From assembly GCF_000156655.1 (NCBI RefSeq), contig NZ_DS996844.1, forward strand, positions 1-35,839: DNA of 35,839 nucleotides. The letters run 5' to 3'. Numbering within the stretch: position 1 is the stretch's first letter; every line of letters begins with the position of its first letter. Made by a program: the position numbers and the translations under genes. Under the pieces are notes generated by a model. The model was not told where the DNA came from and did no database searches. It worked only from the letters and a program-made list of their open reading frames with translations. Of the stretch, positions 14,982 through 23,359 are shown piece by piece. Source of the DNA: Holdemanella biformis DSM 3989. Its GTDB lineage: Bacteria > Bacillota_I > Bacilli_A > Erysipelotrichales > Erysipelotrichaceae.

Positions 14982-17348
14982 CTATTTAGAACTTTCTTCC
15001 TTAGTACGGAATACGTAACGACTCGTTACTGTAGCACCTTCTGGAGCACCAGAGTATGAAGCATATTCTTTATTCATAGCTTTGATTTCATTCATTACAC
15101 TTTGTAACGTTTCAAGTTCTCCAACACCTAAATCAACCTTTTCTTTTAATTGATCCAATCCTTCAGACTTGAATTGTTCATTACCCTCATACAATTGTTT
15201 AGCACCATCATTCAATGTTTCAAATGCCTTACCCAATGTATCTAATCCGTCAGCCATTTCATTAAATGTTCCACTCTGTCCAGCAAGTGTTCCAGTTGCA
15301 TCTGATAATGCACTAGCTCCACCATTTAATGTAGCATTGTTGGATGTTAATTTATCAATTCCATTATTTAATGCAACAATTCCTGGAGCAGTTTGTTTAT
15401 TCAATTCTTCTAGTCCTTCATCTAGTGATGATACCCCATCAGAAACATCTATTGCTCCATCTTTCAACTTTTTCATAGATGGCTGAAATTTATCCAAAAT
15501 TGTTTTCATTTTTTCTGCATCTGTAGTAGATGTTTCTAAAGTCTTTTGCATTTCCTTTAATTTTGCTGATGCATCATCCACCTGTTTTTTCAAGCCACCC
15601 AAAATTTCTTTATTTGCTTTAATCTGTTCATCTAATGGATCCAATGAATTTTTTAAAGTAGAAATTAAAGAGTTTAATTCCTTAACTTTATCCGAAGTTG
15701 AAGTTAATTCTGTTAACGTATTTAAATCGTTAATTGAATCAATTGCAGTCAATTCATTATTTAAATCAATTACATAAGAGTCTAATTTGTAAGCTTCTTC
15801 GTCTTTTCCTTCTGCACTCAAATCTGCTTGAGCCTGTTTGATTGTTGTAATTGATGACGTAATTGATGATTTTAAACTACTTTTTACTGCATTGATTGCT
15901 ACTTGATCATCTCTAATGGTTGCATTGTTATTTGCTACAATTTGATTATTATTCATCTCAGTTGCAACTATTTCAGATAAAGCCTGGTTTAATTGTTTCT
16001 CAGTACTTTCTAATCCAGCCAAAGAAGTATTCGCAGCTTCAAGAGACTTACTCATTGCACTTAAAGTATCCTTACCTTTTCCTAAAGCCTCAGACATTTT
16101 ATCTAGTTCTGTTATTGAATTAGTCAAGGTTGTGTTTAATTCTTCTGTTGTAGTAAAAACCCCTTGCCCGTAAAGAGCATTATATAAATTATTCAATCCT
16201 TCAGAAACAGAATTTGCTCCATCTTTTAAGCTTTGCTCTTTTCCTTCTTGTACTTTCGAAACTCCTTCATATGCAGTTTTAACACCTGAAGAAATACCAT
16301 ACATTGCCTTTGCGTTTACACCTAAAGTATCCACACCATTTGTATAAGCAGTTAAACCTGTTTGTAAGGCTTTAACACCATCATTTAATTGGATAGCACC
16401 TGCAGATAATTGTCTCACTTGATCAGATGAGCCTGTTAATGGAGCAGCTTGTTCTTTTAATTGTGTTGTTCCATCATACAATTGTTTAGAACCATCGATC
16501 AATTGATCATCCGCTTCAATTAATTGATCAATTCCATCTGTTAATTCAGATACAGAACCAATTTCACCTAATTCACTTGCCAAATCAATTTCATTTGTCA
16601 TACCAACCATGATAGAACCTAAATCAAAATTATTGACATCCGCTTCTACTGTTACATCATCACTGATTCCTAATTGATTGTTTACTTTATCTAAACCTGC
16701 AGATCTTAATGTTTCATTCAAGCCTGGAATATTCGCAAATGCCAACATTTCATTTGTTCCATCATTTACGATCTTACCAGATTCACACTTCACATTTGTA
16801 AAGTTACCAGTACTCATATTCAACATACCACCAGCTAAATAACTAGGGTGAATCACAATGGATTTTCCATTAATATTTTTTACTTCTGAATGGTTATTTG
16901 TGAAAGAAATAGTTAATTTCAAATGACCAGACTTACCTTCCATATCTTTTGCAGACATTTCCTGACCATCTAATTCATAACGAAGCTTAACAGACACAGG
17001 AAGTTGTTTTGTGGCTGTTCCTTCATAATACACATCATTTCCTTTCGCATTCCATGTATATGTATTTCCATTTTTTGAAGGTTTTTCATTTGATTTAATG
17101 TTCTTAACATCTGTTAAGTTTAAAGTTTCTTTAATATTATTAATTCCATCCTCATCATGTAACCAGCTAGATACGATTGTATCGCTAATAGAACCATCTG
17201 AGTTTAATACAGAATAAACAGTTTCTGTTTTTTCTGTAGGATTTTCATCATTATTTTGTGCAAATACAGTCACAGGCATCATACTTCCTGCCATAACTGC
17301 ACTCAACACTACACTACCAACTACTTTTACTGTATGACTTAAATTCAT
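14982..17348 (-). CDS. Secreted LxxG-heptad coiled-coil protein (YhgE/Pip-like)
   Basis: A 788-residue exported protein. It starts with a signal peptide (MNLSHTVKVVGSVVLSAVMA, cleavage likely after VFA near residue 31). A beta-rich domain follows (about 35-250), then long regions of xxxLxxG heptads, for example LIDGSKQLYDGTTQL and LNDGVKALQTGLTAYTNGV near 275-330 and a second block near 635-745, with a coiled coil of about 250 residues between. This layout resembles the extracellular part of YhgE/Pip proteins, but the C-terminus has no membrane helices. The start at 17348 has AAAGGAG upstream and lies two bases after the MMPL stop, so the two are co-translated. It probably works outside the membrane with the MMPL partner. 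Confidence 0.82.
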   Translation of the reverse strand: MNLSHTVKVVGSVVLSAVMAGSMMPVTVFAQNNDENPTEKTETVYSVLNSDGSISDTIVSSWLHDEDGINNIKETLNLTDVKNIKSNEKPSKNGNTYTWNAKGNDVYYEGTATKQLPVSVKLRYELDGQEMSAKDMEGKSGHLKLTISFTNNHSEVKNINGKSIVIHPSYLAGGMLNMSTGNFTNVKCESGKIVNDGTNEMLAFANIPGLNETLRSAGLDKVNNQLGISDDVTVEADVNNFDLGSIMVGMTNEIDLASELGEIGSVSELTDGIDQLIEADDQLIDGSKQLYDGTTQLKEQAAPLTGSSDQVRQLSAGAIQLNDGVKALQTGLTAYTNGVDTLGVNAKAMYGISSGVKTAYEGVSKVQEGKEQSLKDGANSVSEGLNNLYNALYGQGVFTTTEELNTTLTNSITELDKMSEALGKGKDTLSAMSKSLEAANTSLAGLESTEKQLNQALSEIVATEMNNNQIVANNNATIRDDQVAINAVKSSLKSSITSSITTIKQAQADLSAEGKDEEAYKLDSYVIDLNNELTAIDSINDLNTLTELTSTSDKVKELNSLISTLKNSLDPLDEQIKANKEILGGLKKQVDDASAKLKEMQKTLETSTTDAEKMKTILDKFQPSMKKLKDGAIDVSDGVSSLDEGLEELNKQTAPGIVALNNGIDKLTSNNATLNGGASALSDATGTLAGQSGTFNEMADGLDTLGKAFETLNDGAKQLYEGNEQFKSEGLDQLKEKVDLGVGELETLQSVMNEIKAMNKEYASYSGAPEGATVTSRYVFRTKEESSK

Positions 17349-17350
17349 AT

Positions 17351-19432
17351 TTATTCTCCTTTCGCTTCCATGTTTGATTCTGGCCAATTCTTTGTCGTCT
17401 TTTCGATGAACTTGTGGCAGAAAATCAACAATGAAGGTAATACCAATAAAATACTTACGACTGAAATTAAAGCACCACGTGCTAATAAAATGACTAATGA
17501 TTTAATTAAATCCATCTTAGCTACAAAGCTTACACCGATACATGCGGCAAAGAATGAGAATCCACTTGTCATAATGGAAACACTCGATTTTTCCATCGCA
17601 ATCAAAGCCGCTTCCTTAACCTTCTTACCATGCGATAACTCTTCTTTAAAACGCGTTGTCATTAGGATAGCGTAGTCAACGGTAGCTCCCAATTGAATGG
17701 TTCCGATAACCATACTTGCGATAAATGGAAGTGTAGTTTTTGTAAAGAATGGAATACCCATATTGATCGTAATCGCAAATTCAATTGTTAGTACTAAAAT
17801 GACTGGAAGTGCAAATGATTTAAATGTTAAGGCAACAATGATAAAGATCATAATGACTGATAATACGTTAACCATCGCAAAGTCTGTATTTGTTGTTGTG
17901 ATCAAATCACGTGTCATACTTCCTTCTCCACCAATCATACCCTTTTTATCATATTTATGAATGATGGTATCCATTTTATCTAACTGTGTATTTAATTCGT
18001 TTGTTGCAGCTTTATAATCACTGTTCACAACAATTAATTTCTTTCCACCATTTTGGAAAATATCCTTTACTACACTTGGAGTAAAGTTAGATGCAAGTCC
18101 TGGACCTACAAATTCTTCATAAGCCAATACATTATGAATTCCTTTTAAATCTTTGATTTCAGAACACATATTCTGAATTTCGTTTGTCGTTAATTTGTCA
18201 TCCACTAAAACGAAATGTGTTGTTGTCATATCAAATTTATCTTTTAACTGATTTGTACCAATGATACTCGCAAAATCACCTGGCATACCAGAAATCAAAT
18301 CATAATAGATATTTGTATGTGACTGTCCATATCCAAATGGAATGAAAATCAACACGAAGGCAACAAGAATCTTTTTATAGTGATGAATCACAAAACGAGG
18401 TACTCTATGTAACTCATTCAAAATTGTTTTATGTTTGTACTTTTCAATCGTCTTATCAAAGAACATCAACAAGCTTGGCAAAATAAAGATGGTTGATAAT
18501 ACACCAAGAACAACACCTTTTGCCATGACAATACCAATATCTCTACCTAGTGTTAACTGCATTACACACAAGGCAACGAAACCTGCAATTGTTGTGATTG
18601 AACTTGAAGTAATTGAAGTAAACGTAGCTTTGATAGCCTTTGCCATAGCTTCTTCATTTGGAAGTTTTTGTTTTTCTTCTTGATATCTATGTAATAAGAA
18701 GATGGAATAATCCAAAGTAACAGCTAACTGTAATACAACGGCCAAAGCCTTTGTGATATAACTAATTTCACCTAAGAATACGTTTGTACCAAAGTTATAA
18801 ACAATTGGGAAAATCATTCCTAGCATAAATACAACTGGAGCAATTGTACTCTCTAATCCTAAGAACAATACGACCATACATAATACAACCGCAATGCCTG
18901 CATAAATTGGTGTATCATGTTCTGTTTGATCTTTAGTATCTTCACTGATGGCTGACATACCACCTAAGTAACAATCATCTTTTGTATATTTTTTTATTTT
19001 ACTAATCGCATTCATTGTACGCATTGATGATGTTGGCTCTTTAAATGTAACAATCATCATTGTACTGTTGCCAGAATAAAGCATATCTTGAATGCTTTCT
19101 GGAATTGCCTGTTTTGGAACTGAAATATCTAATACATCATCTCTCCAAATACATTTTTCAACTCCATCAATTTTATTGATCTCTTCCTTAATTTTTGCGG
19201 CCTCTTGATCTGATTTATTGTTGACAACCAAGAAGTCTACACTCGATAAGTTAAAATCATCCCCAAGAATCTTTTGTGTTTTCATAGATTCTGAAGTTGA
19301 AGGTAAATAAGATAATAAATCGTAATTAATATTTGTATTGAAATAACCAATTGCGCTTGGAATTAATAGTATGATGGCTACGGCCAAAATCAAATTACGA
19401 TATTTAACTATCCATTTTGACATCTTATCCAT
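17351..19432 (-). CDS. MMPL/RND-family membrane transporter
   Basis: A 693-residue RND-superfamily protein of the MMPL type. It has two repeats, each with one leading helix (about residues 12-30 and 355-375), a large extracellular loop (about 35-165 and 380-505) and a block of five helices. The first block includes a TLDYSIFLLHRY segment with an Asp near residue 240, the second ATVDYAILMTTRF; these paired Asp-Tyr motifs are the expected proton-relay sites. The start has AAAGGTG upstream. The gene is controlled by the divergent TetR gene through an operator-covered promoter and is followed by the heptad-repeat protein. The cargo (lipid, peptide or toxic compound) is unknown. Confidence 0.92.
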   Translation of the reverse strand: MDKMSKWIVKYRNLILAVAIILLIPSAIGYFNTNINYDLLSYLPSTSESMKTQKILGDDFNLSSVDFLVVNNKSDQEAAKIKEEINKIDGVEKCIWRDDVLDISVPKQAIPESIQDMLYSGNSTMMIVTFKEPTSSMRTMNAISKIKKYTKDDCYLGGMSAISEDTKDQTEHDTPIYAGIAVVLCMVVLFLGLESTIAPVVFMLGMIFPIVYNFGTNVFLGEISYITKALAVVLQLAVTLDYSIFLLHRYQEEKQKLPNEEAMAKAIKATFTSITSSSITTIAGFVALCVMQLTLGRDIGIVMAKGVVLGVLSTIFILPSLLMFFDKTIEKYKHKTILNELHRVPRFVIHHYKKILVAFVLIFIPFGYGQSHTNIYYDLISGMPGDFASIIGTNQLKDKFDMTTTHFVLVDDKLTTNEIQNMCSEIKDLKGIHNVLAYEEFVGPGLASNFTPSVVKDIFQNGGKKLIVVNSDYKAATNELNTQLDKMDTIIHKYDKKGMIGGEGSMTRDLITTTNTDFAMVNVLSVIMIFIIVALTFKSFALPVILVLTIEFAITINMGIPFFTKTTLPFIASMVIGTIQLGATVDYAILMTTRFKEELSHGKKVKEAALIAMEKSSVSIMTSGFSFFAACIGVSFVAKMDLIKSLVILLARGALISVVSILLVLPSLLIFCHKFIEKTTKNWPESNMEAKGE

Positions 19433-19475
19433 ATCGAATCACCTTTTTTTCTATCCTTTCCTTTACTACGTGAAG

Positions 19476-19504
19476 AGTATAGTACCAAACTGACCATTAG
19501 TCAA
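19476..19504 (-). promoter_or_regulatory. MMPL promoter with overlapping palindromic operator
   Basis: Minus-strand TTGACT, a 17-base spacer, TATACT: a near-consensus promoter. The palindrome TGAC-N5-GTCA (19491-19503) covers the -35 box and part of the spacer, which is where a TetR-type repressor would block RNA polymerase. A related site lies before the tetR gene. Confidence 0.75.
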
Positions 19505-19554
19505 TATTTTTGATTTATTTTTTTATAATTCCAAATATACAATTGTTTTAATAT

Positions 19555-19567
19555 GTTCAATCGGTCA
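19555..19567 (+). promoter_or_regulatory. Second putative TetR operator
   Basis: GTTC-AATCG-GTCA, an imperfect copy of the TGAC-N5-GTCA palindrome with the same 13-base size, upstream of the tetR start. It suggests autoregulation. Confidence 0.45.
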
Positions 19568-19596
19568 TTTTTATTTGTATTTTCTAAATTATTGTT

Positions 19597-19602
19597 TATA
19601 AT
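19597..19602 (+). promoter_or_regulatory. Putative -10 box for the TetR gene
   Basis: TATAAT 16 bases before the ATG, with TTGTAT about 16 bases upstream as a weak -35. It would give a very short leader of about 10 bases. Confidence 0.35.
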
Positions 19603-19618
19603 AAGGATGGTGATAAGC

Positions 19619-20227
19619 ATGAAAAGTAAGATAATCGAAAATAAGAAAATAAAAGAAAACAACCTCTTACAGGCTGCCTTTAATCTATTCACAAAAGAAG
19701 ACATTACGAATGTCTCTGTAAATGATATTGTAAAGAGTGCAGGCGTCGCAAAAGGAACTTTCTATCTTTATTTCAAAGATAAATACCAAATTCGCGATAT
19801 TCTAATTCAAAAAGAAGCACATCGTCTTTTTGAAGAAGCCCACAAACAATTAGAAAAAAACGATATTCGTAATTTTGAAGACTCTGTGATTTTTTTGATC
19901 AATCAAGTATTGATTCGATTAGAAAACAATCCATTGATTTTAAAATTCGTTGAAAGAAACCTATCTTGGGGCGTGTTCCATGCCCAATTAAATACGGCTA
20001 TTGATAATGATAGTTTCAATCTTATAAAAGAATTTAACGAAATCGCAACCGCAAATGGATATGAATTTGAAAATTCAGAAGTCATACTCTACTTAATAGT
20101 TGAACTTACAGGAAGTACTTGCTACAACAGTATTCTTCATAGTCAACCCCTGCCGATTGAAGAATATAAACCCATTCTTTTCGATTCTATTCGAGCTATC
20201 CTTTCTCAAGGAAAGAAAAAAAGCTAG
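19619..20227 (+). CDS. TetR/AcrR-family transcriptional regulator
   Basis: A 202-residue TetR-type repressor. The N-terminal helix-turn-helix is clear: LLQAAFNLFTKED, then VSVNDIVKSAGVAKGTFYLYFKDKYQIRD near residues 37-60. The C-terminal two thirds are helical ligand-binding and dimer region. The start at 19619 follows AAGGATGGTG; an upstream ATG at 19553 would add a hydrophobic stretch absent from the family and read through the operator. It is divergent from the MMPL operon, with palindromic TGAC-N5-GTCA sites between, so it most likely represses that operon and itself until a ligand, perhaps the transported compound, binds. Confidence 0.92.
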   Translation: MKSKIIENKKIKENNLLQAAFNLFTKEDITNVSVNDIVKSAGVAKGTFYLYFKDKYQIRDILIQKEAHRLFEEAHKQLEKNDIRNFEDSVIFLINQVLIRLENNPLILKFVERNLSWGVFHAQLNTAIDNDSFNLIKEFNEIATANGYEFENSEVILYLIVELTGSTCYNSILHSQPLPIEEYKPILFDSIRAILSQGKKKS

Positions 20228-20239
20228 GACTCGCCTAGC
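20210..20239 (-). terminator. Terminator after the CaCA exchanger (minus)
   Basis: GCTAGG-CGAGT-CCTAGC hairpin followed on the minus strand by TTTTTTTCTTTCC. It spans the stop codons of both convergent genes. Confidence 0.75.
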
Positions 20240-21152
20240 GTACAATAATATAAATCATATAAATGACATATACGAGGATCATAAAGATCCCCTTTTTTCT
20301 TGTCATTGTATCTCCCTTTTTGGCAATGCCATAAATCAAAAGAGATACACCAATCAAGACAAAAGTATCAATAATATTTTGTGAAGTAGCCGCAATTGGA
20401 TGAATTGTACTTGAAGCACCTAAAATAAATAAGATATTCATTATGTTACTTCCAATCGCATTTCCTAAAGATAATCCACTCTCACCTTTTCTTGCCGCAA
20501 CAACACTTGTTACTAGCTCAGGTAAAGAAGTTCCAATCGAAACAACAGTTAAACCAATCAAAGTATCACTCATACCAAGCATAGCTGCAATCTGTTTTGC
20601 ACTATCTACAGTGATATCTCCACCCCAAATAATACACGCAACACCAATCACGATATAAATTAGGCATTTGATTCCCGATAAAGTTTCAACTTTCTCATCC
20701 TCAACACGATTCTTTTTAGCACTACGAATCAAATTTAAAATAAACAATACTAAACCGACTAAGAAGATAATACCTTCAAAGCGATTCAACATTCCATTCA
20801 ACACAAAAATTGAAAGTAAAATACTCACTAAAATATTGATTTTTAAATCACGATTCAAAATATCCTGATCCATTAAAAACGGAGTAATGACTGCACTTGT
20901 TCCAACCACAACCAACGTGTTGAAAATATTAGAACCCACAATATTTGAAATCGCAATTTCATTACTGCCCATTAAACCAGCTGTAATACTCACACTTGCT
21001 TCTGGTAAACTTGTTCCAAGCGCAACAATTGTCAAACCAATAATAACTGAAGGCACTTTTAATTTACGAGCCACACTTGCACTACCATCCACAAACAAGT
21101 CTGCACCCTTCATTAAAAGGACCATACCTAATACTAATAAAAGAAATACCAT
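20235..21152 (-). CDS. CaCA-family Na+/Ca2+ (cation) exchanger, YrbG-like
   Basis: A 305-residue membrane protein of the calcium/cation antiporter superfamily with about ten helices in two homologous halves. Each half has the alpha-repeat signature: ALGTSLPEASVSITA with SNIVGSNIFN, and SIGTSLPELVTSVVAA with GNAIGSNIMNIL, which form the ion-binding site (the Glu and Ser/Thr residues are intact). A charged loop sits between halves near residue 145. The start has AAAGGAT upstream and an extended -10 promoter. It is a paralogue of the plus-strand exchanger at 22463 but has no riboswitch, so the two are regulated differently. The transported ion, Ca2+ or another divalent, is not certain. Confidence 0.92.
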   Translation of the reverse strand: MVFLLLVLGMVLLMKGADLFVDGSASVARKLKVPSVIIGLTIVALGTSLPEASVSITAGLMGSNEIAISNIVGSNIFNTLVVVGTSAVITPFLMDQDILNRDLKINILVSILLSIFVLNGMLNRFEGIIFLVGLVLFILNLIRSAKKNRVEDEKVETLSGIKCLIYIVIGVACIIWGGDITVDSAKQIAAMLGMSDTLIGLTVVSIGTSLPELVTSVVAARKGESGLSLGNAIGSNIMNILFILGASSTIHPIAATSQNIIDTFVLIGVSLLIYGIAKKGDTMTRKKGIFMILVYVIYMIYIIVR

Positions 21153-21178
21153 TTTCTCAATCCTTTCAAAGTCACCTT

Positions 21179-21187
21179 ATTATATCA
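21179..21187 (-). promoter_or_regulatory. Extended -10 promoter for the minus-strand exchanger
   Basis: TGATATAAT on the minus strand (TGN-TATAAT), about 27 bases before the ATG. No clear -35 box. Confidence 0.6.
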
Positions 21188-21272
21188 CAGACGAAAAAGA
21201 AAAGAAGAGATTTTTCATCTCCTGGTATCCATTGTTACAAACATTGAACAAAAGAACGTGTCTTCTTTTTCG

Positions 21273-21292
21273 AAGCCATCTCTTTTCAGCTT
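21273..21292 (-). repeat. 20-bp direct repeat copy, downstream of the nuclease gene
   Basis: An exact 20-base copy of a segment inside the nuclease gene (21500-21519; minus-strand AAGCTGAAAAGAGATGGCTT) lies just past that gene's stop codon, 227 bases away in the same orientation. Flanking bases differ. Confidence 0.85.
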
Positions 21293-21295
21293 TAC

Positions 21296-22201
21296 CTAAG
21301 CTTTCATCAGCAGCTTTTCAATCGACTCTTCACTTACTGAGAAGATAGATGCGATAGCTTTAATTCCAAATCCCTTGTCCATCATTTTTCGATACATCTC
21401 AAGCTCTTTTTTCTCACTACCCTGTTCAATTCCTTGTTCAATGCCTTGTTCGATTCCTTTTTTTATTCCTTTAGCTTCCCATTCTTTTGACTTTACTTCA
21501 AGCCATCTCTTTTCAGCTTCACACATTTCAATCTCCTCCTTTTCCTCTAATTCTTCTAAATCCAACCATTCTACATCCGTTAATGTCTTGACGACTTTTA
21601 ACACACTGCTCTTCACAAGTCCAAAGCCATTACTCTTTTCTTCATAAATAGACTGATCATAAATACTTCGACATATATAGAATAGATTATACACGTCTTC
21701 TTCATTAAAATTATATGAAGTATTTCCTGTGATTTCAATCAGATTCATTTGGTAGTCATGGAAATAGGATTCAAATCTTTCATCCACCTCTACAAGCTGG
21801 GAAAGCTTGTTTGCAGCATTCCAAAGCTTTTCTCCTGTATAAAATACTAGGATATGCACCATGGGTAGTTTTTCTTTAGCCTTATTCTTCTTTAGCTTCT
21901 TTAACATTCTGTCATACGCTACAAACTCATATGCAGCCGCTCTTACAACCATTGAAGCATCCACATAACTTTGATTCTCAATAATGAATGCACTATAAAG
22001 ATTTCCATCATTGTACTTACGAATTACATCCACATGCTTTTCTAGATCCATATTTGAATCATTCATCTCTGAATCAAGTTCCATACAGTTTTCAGGTTTA
22101 AGAACTCTTTCTCCATCAAAGAAGTACGCATTAAAGAAGTCGACAAAATAGGCATTGTTTTCTAGAAATTCTTTCATTGTTTTGTCTTTAATTTTATTCA
22201 T
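21296..22201 (-). CDS. Rpn/PDDEXK_2-family nuclease
   Basis: A 301-residue protein of the Rpn / PD-(D/E)XK nuclease transposase family (PF12784-like), nucleases that promote RecA-independent recombination and are often variable in copy number. The N-terminal nuclease core shows DFFNAYFFDG near 21-30, Asp58 in HVDV, and IIENQ (Glu75, Gln77) as the ExQ form of the catalytic motif. A variable C-terminal region has a GIEQGIEQGIEQG repeat near 253-265 and ends in a helix-turn-helix-like segment (GIKAIASIFSVSEESIEKLL). GGGGGTGA upstream supports the start. It lies alone between the two exchangers. No terminal inverted repeats show that it is mobile by itself. Confidence 0.85.
   Translation of the reverse strand: MNKIKDKTMKEFLENNAYFVDFFNAYFFDGERVLKPENCMELDSEMNDSNMDLEKHVDVIRKYNDGNLYSAFIIENQSYVDASMVVRAAAYEFVAYDRMLKKLKKNKAKEKLPMVHILVFYTGEKLWNAANKLSQLVEVDERFESYFHDYQMNLIEITGNTSYNFNEEDVYNLFYICRSIYDQSIYEEKSNGFGLVKSSVLKVVKTLTDVEWLDLEELEEKEEIEMCEAEKRWLEVKSKEWEAKGIKKGIEQGIEQGIEQGSEKKELEMYRKMMDKGFGIKAIASIFSVSEESIEKLLMKA
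21421..21456 (-). repeat. Three 12-bp tandem units in the nuclease gene
   Basis: Three near-identical 12-base units encode GIEQ three times in the nuclease C-terminus. Such in-frame repeats are common in this family and can change length by slippage. Confidence 0.8.
21500..21519 (-). repeat. 20-bp direct repeat copy, inside the nuclease gene
   Basis: In-gene copy of the repeat at 21273-21292; it encodes the residues around EAEKRWL. Confidence 0.85.
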
Positions 22202-22314
22202 GTGATTTACTCACCCCCTATATCTAATACGAAATAAATTGATGTTTTTCTAGAAAACTTGCATTTGTTAAGATATTTTTACAATGAAACATAGATTTTA
22301 TTGAACAAAATATG

Positions 22315-22320
22315 TATAAT
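22315..22320 (+). promoter_or_regulatory. Putative -10 box for the Mn riboswitch transcript
   Basis: TATAAT with TG directly before it, nine bases upstream of the riboswitch AAAGGGAG. No good -35 at 16-18 bases. Confidence 0.5.
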
Positions 22321-22325
22321 ATGCT

Positions 22326-22413
22326 CATAAAGGGAGTAGCCTGCACATATATGTGTTTACAGCTTCGTCAATACGATATTAAATCCGGACTGTGATGAAA
22401 TGGCAAGACTTTG
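22326..22413 (+). promoter_or_regulatory. yybP-ykoY manganese riboswitch
   Basis: Conserved blocks of the yybP-ykoY aptamer appear in order: AAAGGGAGTAGC, a CTTCGTCAATACGA segment, and TGGCAAGACTTTGG. The two metal-binding loops would be brought together by helix P1 (AAAG at 22329-22332 with CTTT at 22409-22412). The 3' arm of P1 is also the 5' arm of the following terminator, so Mn2+ binding should prevent termination: an ON switch. The family is established as a Mn2+ sensor; the mechanism here is read from the competing pairings. Confidence 0.9.
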
Positions 22414-22443
22414 GTATATAAGACCAGAGTCTTTTTATTTTAT
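22405..22443 (+). terminator. Terminator of the Mn riboswitch
   Basis: AAGACTTTGGT-ATATAAG-ACCAGAGTCTT (11 pairs, one G-U) followed by TTTATTTTAT. Its 5' arm overlaps the 3' side of riboswitch helix P1, the expected expression platform. Confidence 0.85.
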
Positions 22444-22462
22444 CTGGTCCAGGAGGAACTAT

Positions 22463-23359
22463 ATGAACATAATTTTATTAGTATTAGGATTTATTCTACT
22501 GCTAAAAGGAGCCGATTGGTTTGTCGATGGAGCTAGTAGTATCGCCTCACGTTTTGGCATACCCCAACTGATTATTGGACTTACTATCGTTGCGATGGGA
22601 ACTAGTCTACCAGAAGCTTTTGTTTCTATTACTGCTGCTTTAAAATCCAATGCTGCCATTACAATTGGAAATGTTGTTGGAAGTAACATTCTAAATGTAG
22701 GAATCATTCTTGGCATTACAGCACTGATTCGTCCTTTACATATTCAAAATAGTACGATGAAATATGAAATGCCATTTATGATACTTGTAACATTTGTATT
22801 GATATTATTAGGTATCAACACAACAATTTCTCGTTTAGATGGAATTATTATGTGGTTATTCTTTCTTGGTTACTTATACTACATTTATAAAATGTCTAAG
22901 AATCAAATGGAAGAAACTGAAATCAAACAAACAAATCCTTTATTTATTCCACTCGGACTTGTATGTTTAATGATTGGAAGTAACTTTGCGGTAGATGCAG
23001 CTACAAACATTGCCATTTCATTAGGTGTCAGTCAAAGATTTATCGGCCTAACAATCGTTGCCTTAGGAACTTCATTACCAGAACTTGTCACTTCTGTAAC
23101 AGCAGCCAAAAAAGGCAATGCCGATATCGCGATTGGAAACATCATTGGATCGAATATCTTTAATATCTTATTTGTCGTAGGATCAAGTGCACTTATTACT
23201 CCCGTACCTTTTGAACCTCACTTTATTATTGATTCTTTTGTCGCAATATTGATTGGTCTTGTCCTTTATCTTTGCACTAAAAAAACAAGAGTACTCGACA
23301 AAAAAGCTGGTATACTCTTGTTGATCACATATTTAATTTACTTTATCTATCTTCTTTAA
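22463..23359 (+). CDS. CaCA-family exchanger under Mn riboswitch
   Basis: A 298-residue membrane antiporter with about ten helices, paralogous to the exchanger at 20235-21152. Alpha-repeat signatures: AMGTSLPEAFVSITAA with GNVVGSNILNVG, and ALGTSLPELVTSVTAA with GNIIGSNIFNILF. The ATG at 22463 follows AGGAGG at 22451-22456; an ATG at 22400 lies inside the riboswitch and is not a start. Control by a manganese-responsive ON switch suggests that this protein exports Mn2+ when it is in excess (inference), although the superfamily is best known for Ca2+. It overlaps the 3' end of the convergent mscL remnant by 27 bases. Confidence 0.92.
   Translation: MNIILLVLGFILLLKGADWFVDGASSIASRFGIPQLIIGLTIVAMGTSLPEAFVSITAALKSNAAITIGNVVGSNILNVGIILGITALIRPLHIQNSTMKYEMPFMILVTFVLILLGINTTISRLDGIIMWLFFLGYLYYIYKMSKNQMEETEIKQTNPLFIPLGLVCLMIGSNFAVDAATNIAISLGVSQRFIGLTIVALGTSLPELVTSVTAAKKGNADIAIGNIIGSNIFNILFVVGSSALITPVPFEPHFIIDSFVAILIGLVLYLCTKKTRVLDKKAGILLLITYLIYFIYLL

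Noticed and set aside
17349-17387. A longer start for the LxxG-heptad protein
   Set aside because: The extra residues read through the MMPL 3' end and would put charged residues before the signal peptide; the ATG at 17348 has AAAGGAG.
21421-21456. Short tandem units as a CRISPR-like array
   Set aside because: The units are in-frame codon repeats (GIEQ) without spacers.
21296-22201. A transposon carrying the PDDEXK_2 nuclease
   Set aside because: No terminal inverted repeats or target-site duplication are visible; only an internal 20-bp direct repeat is present.
22400-22462. A longer start for the plus-strand exchanger at ATG 22400
   Set aside because: This ATG is inside the manganese riboswitch and terminator; the ATG at 22463 has AGGAGG at the right distance and matches the paralogue's N-terminus.
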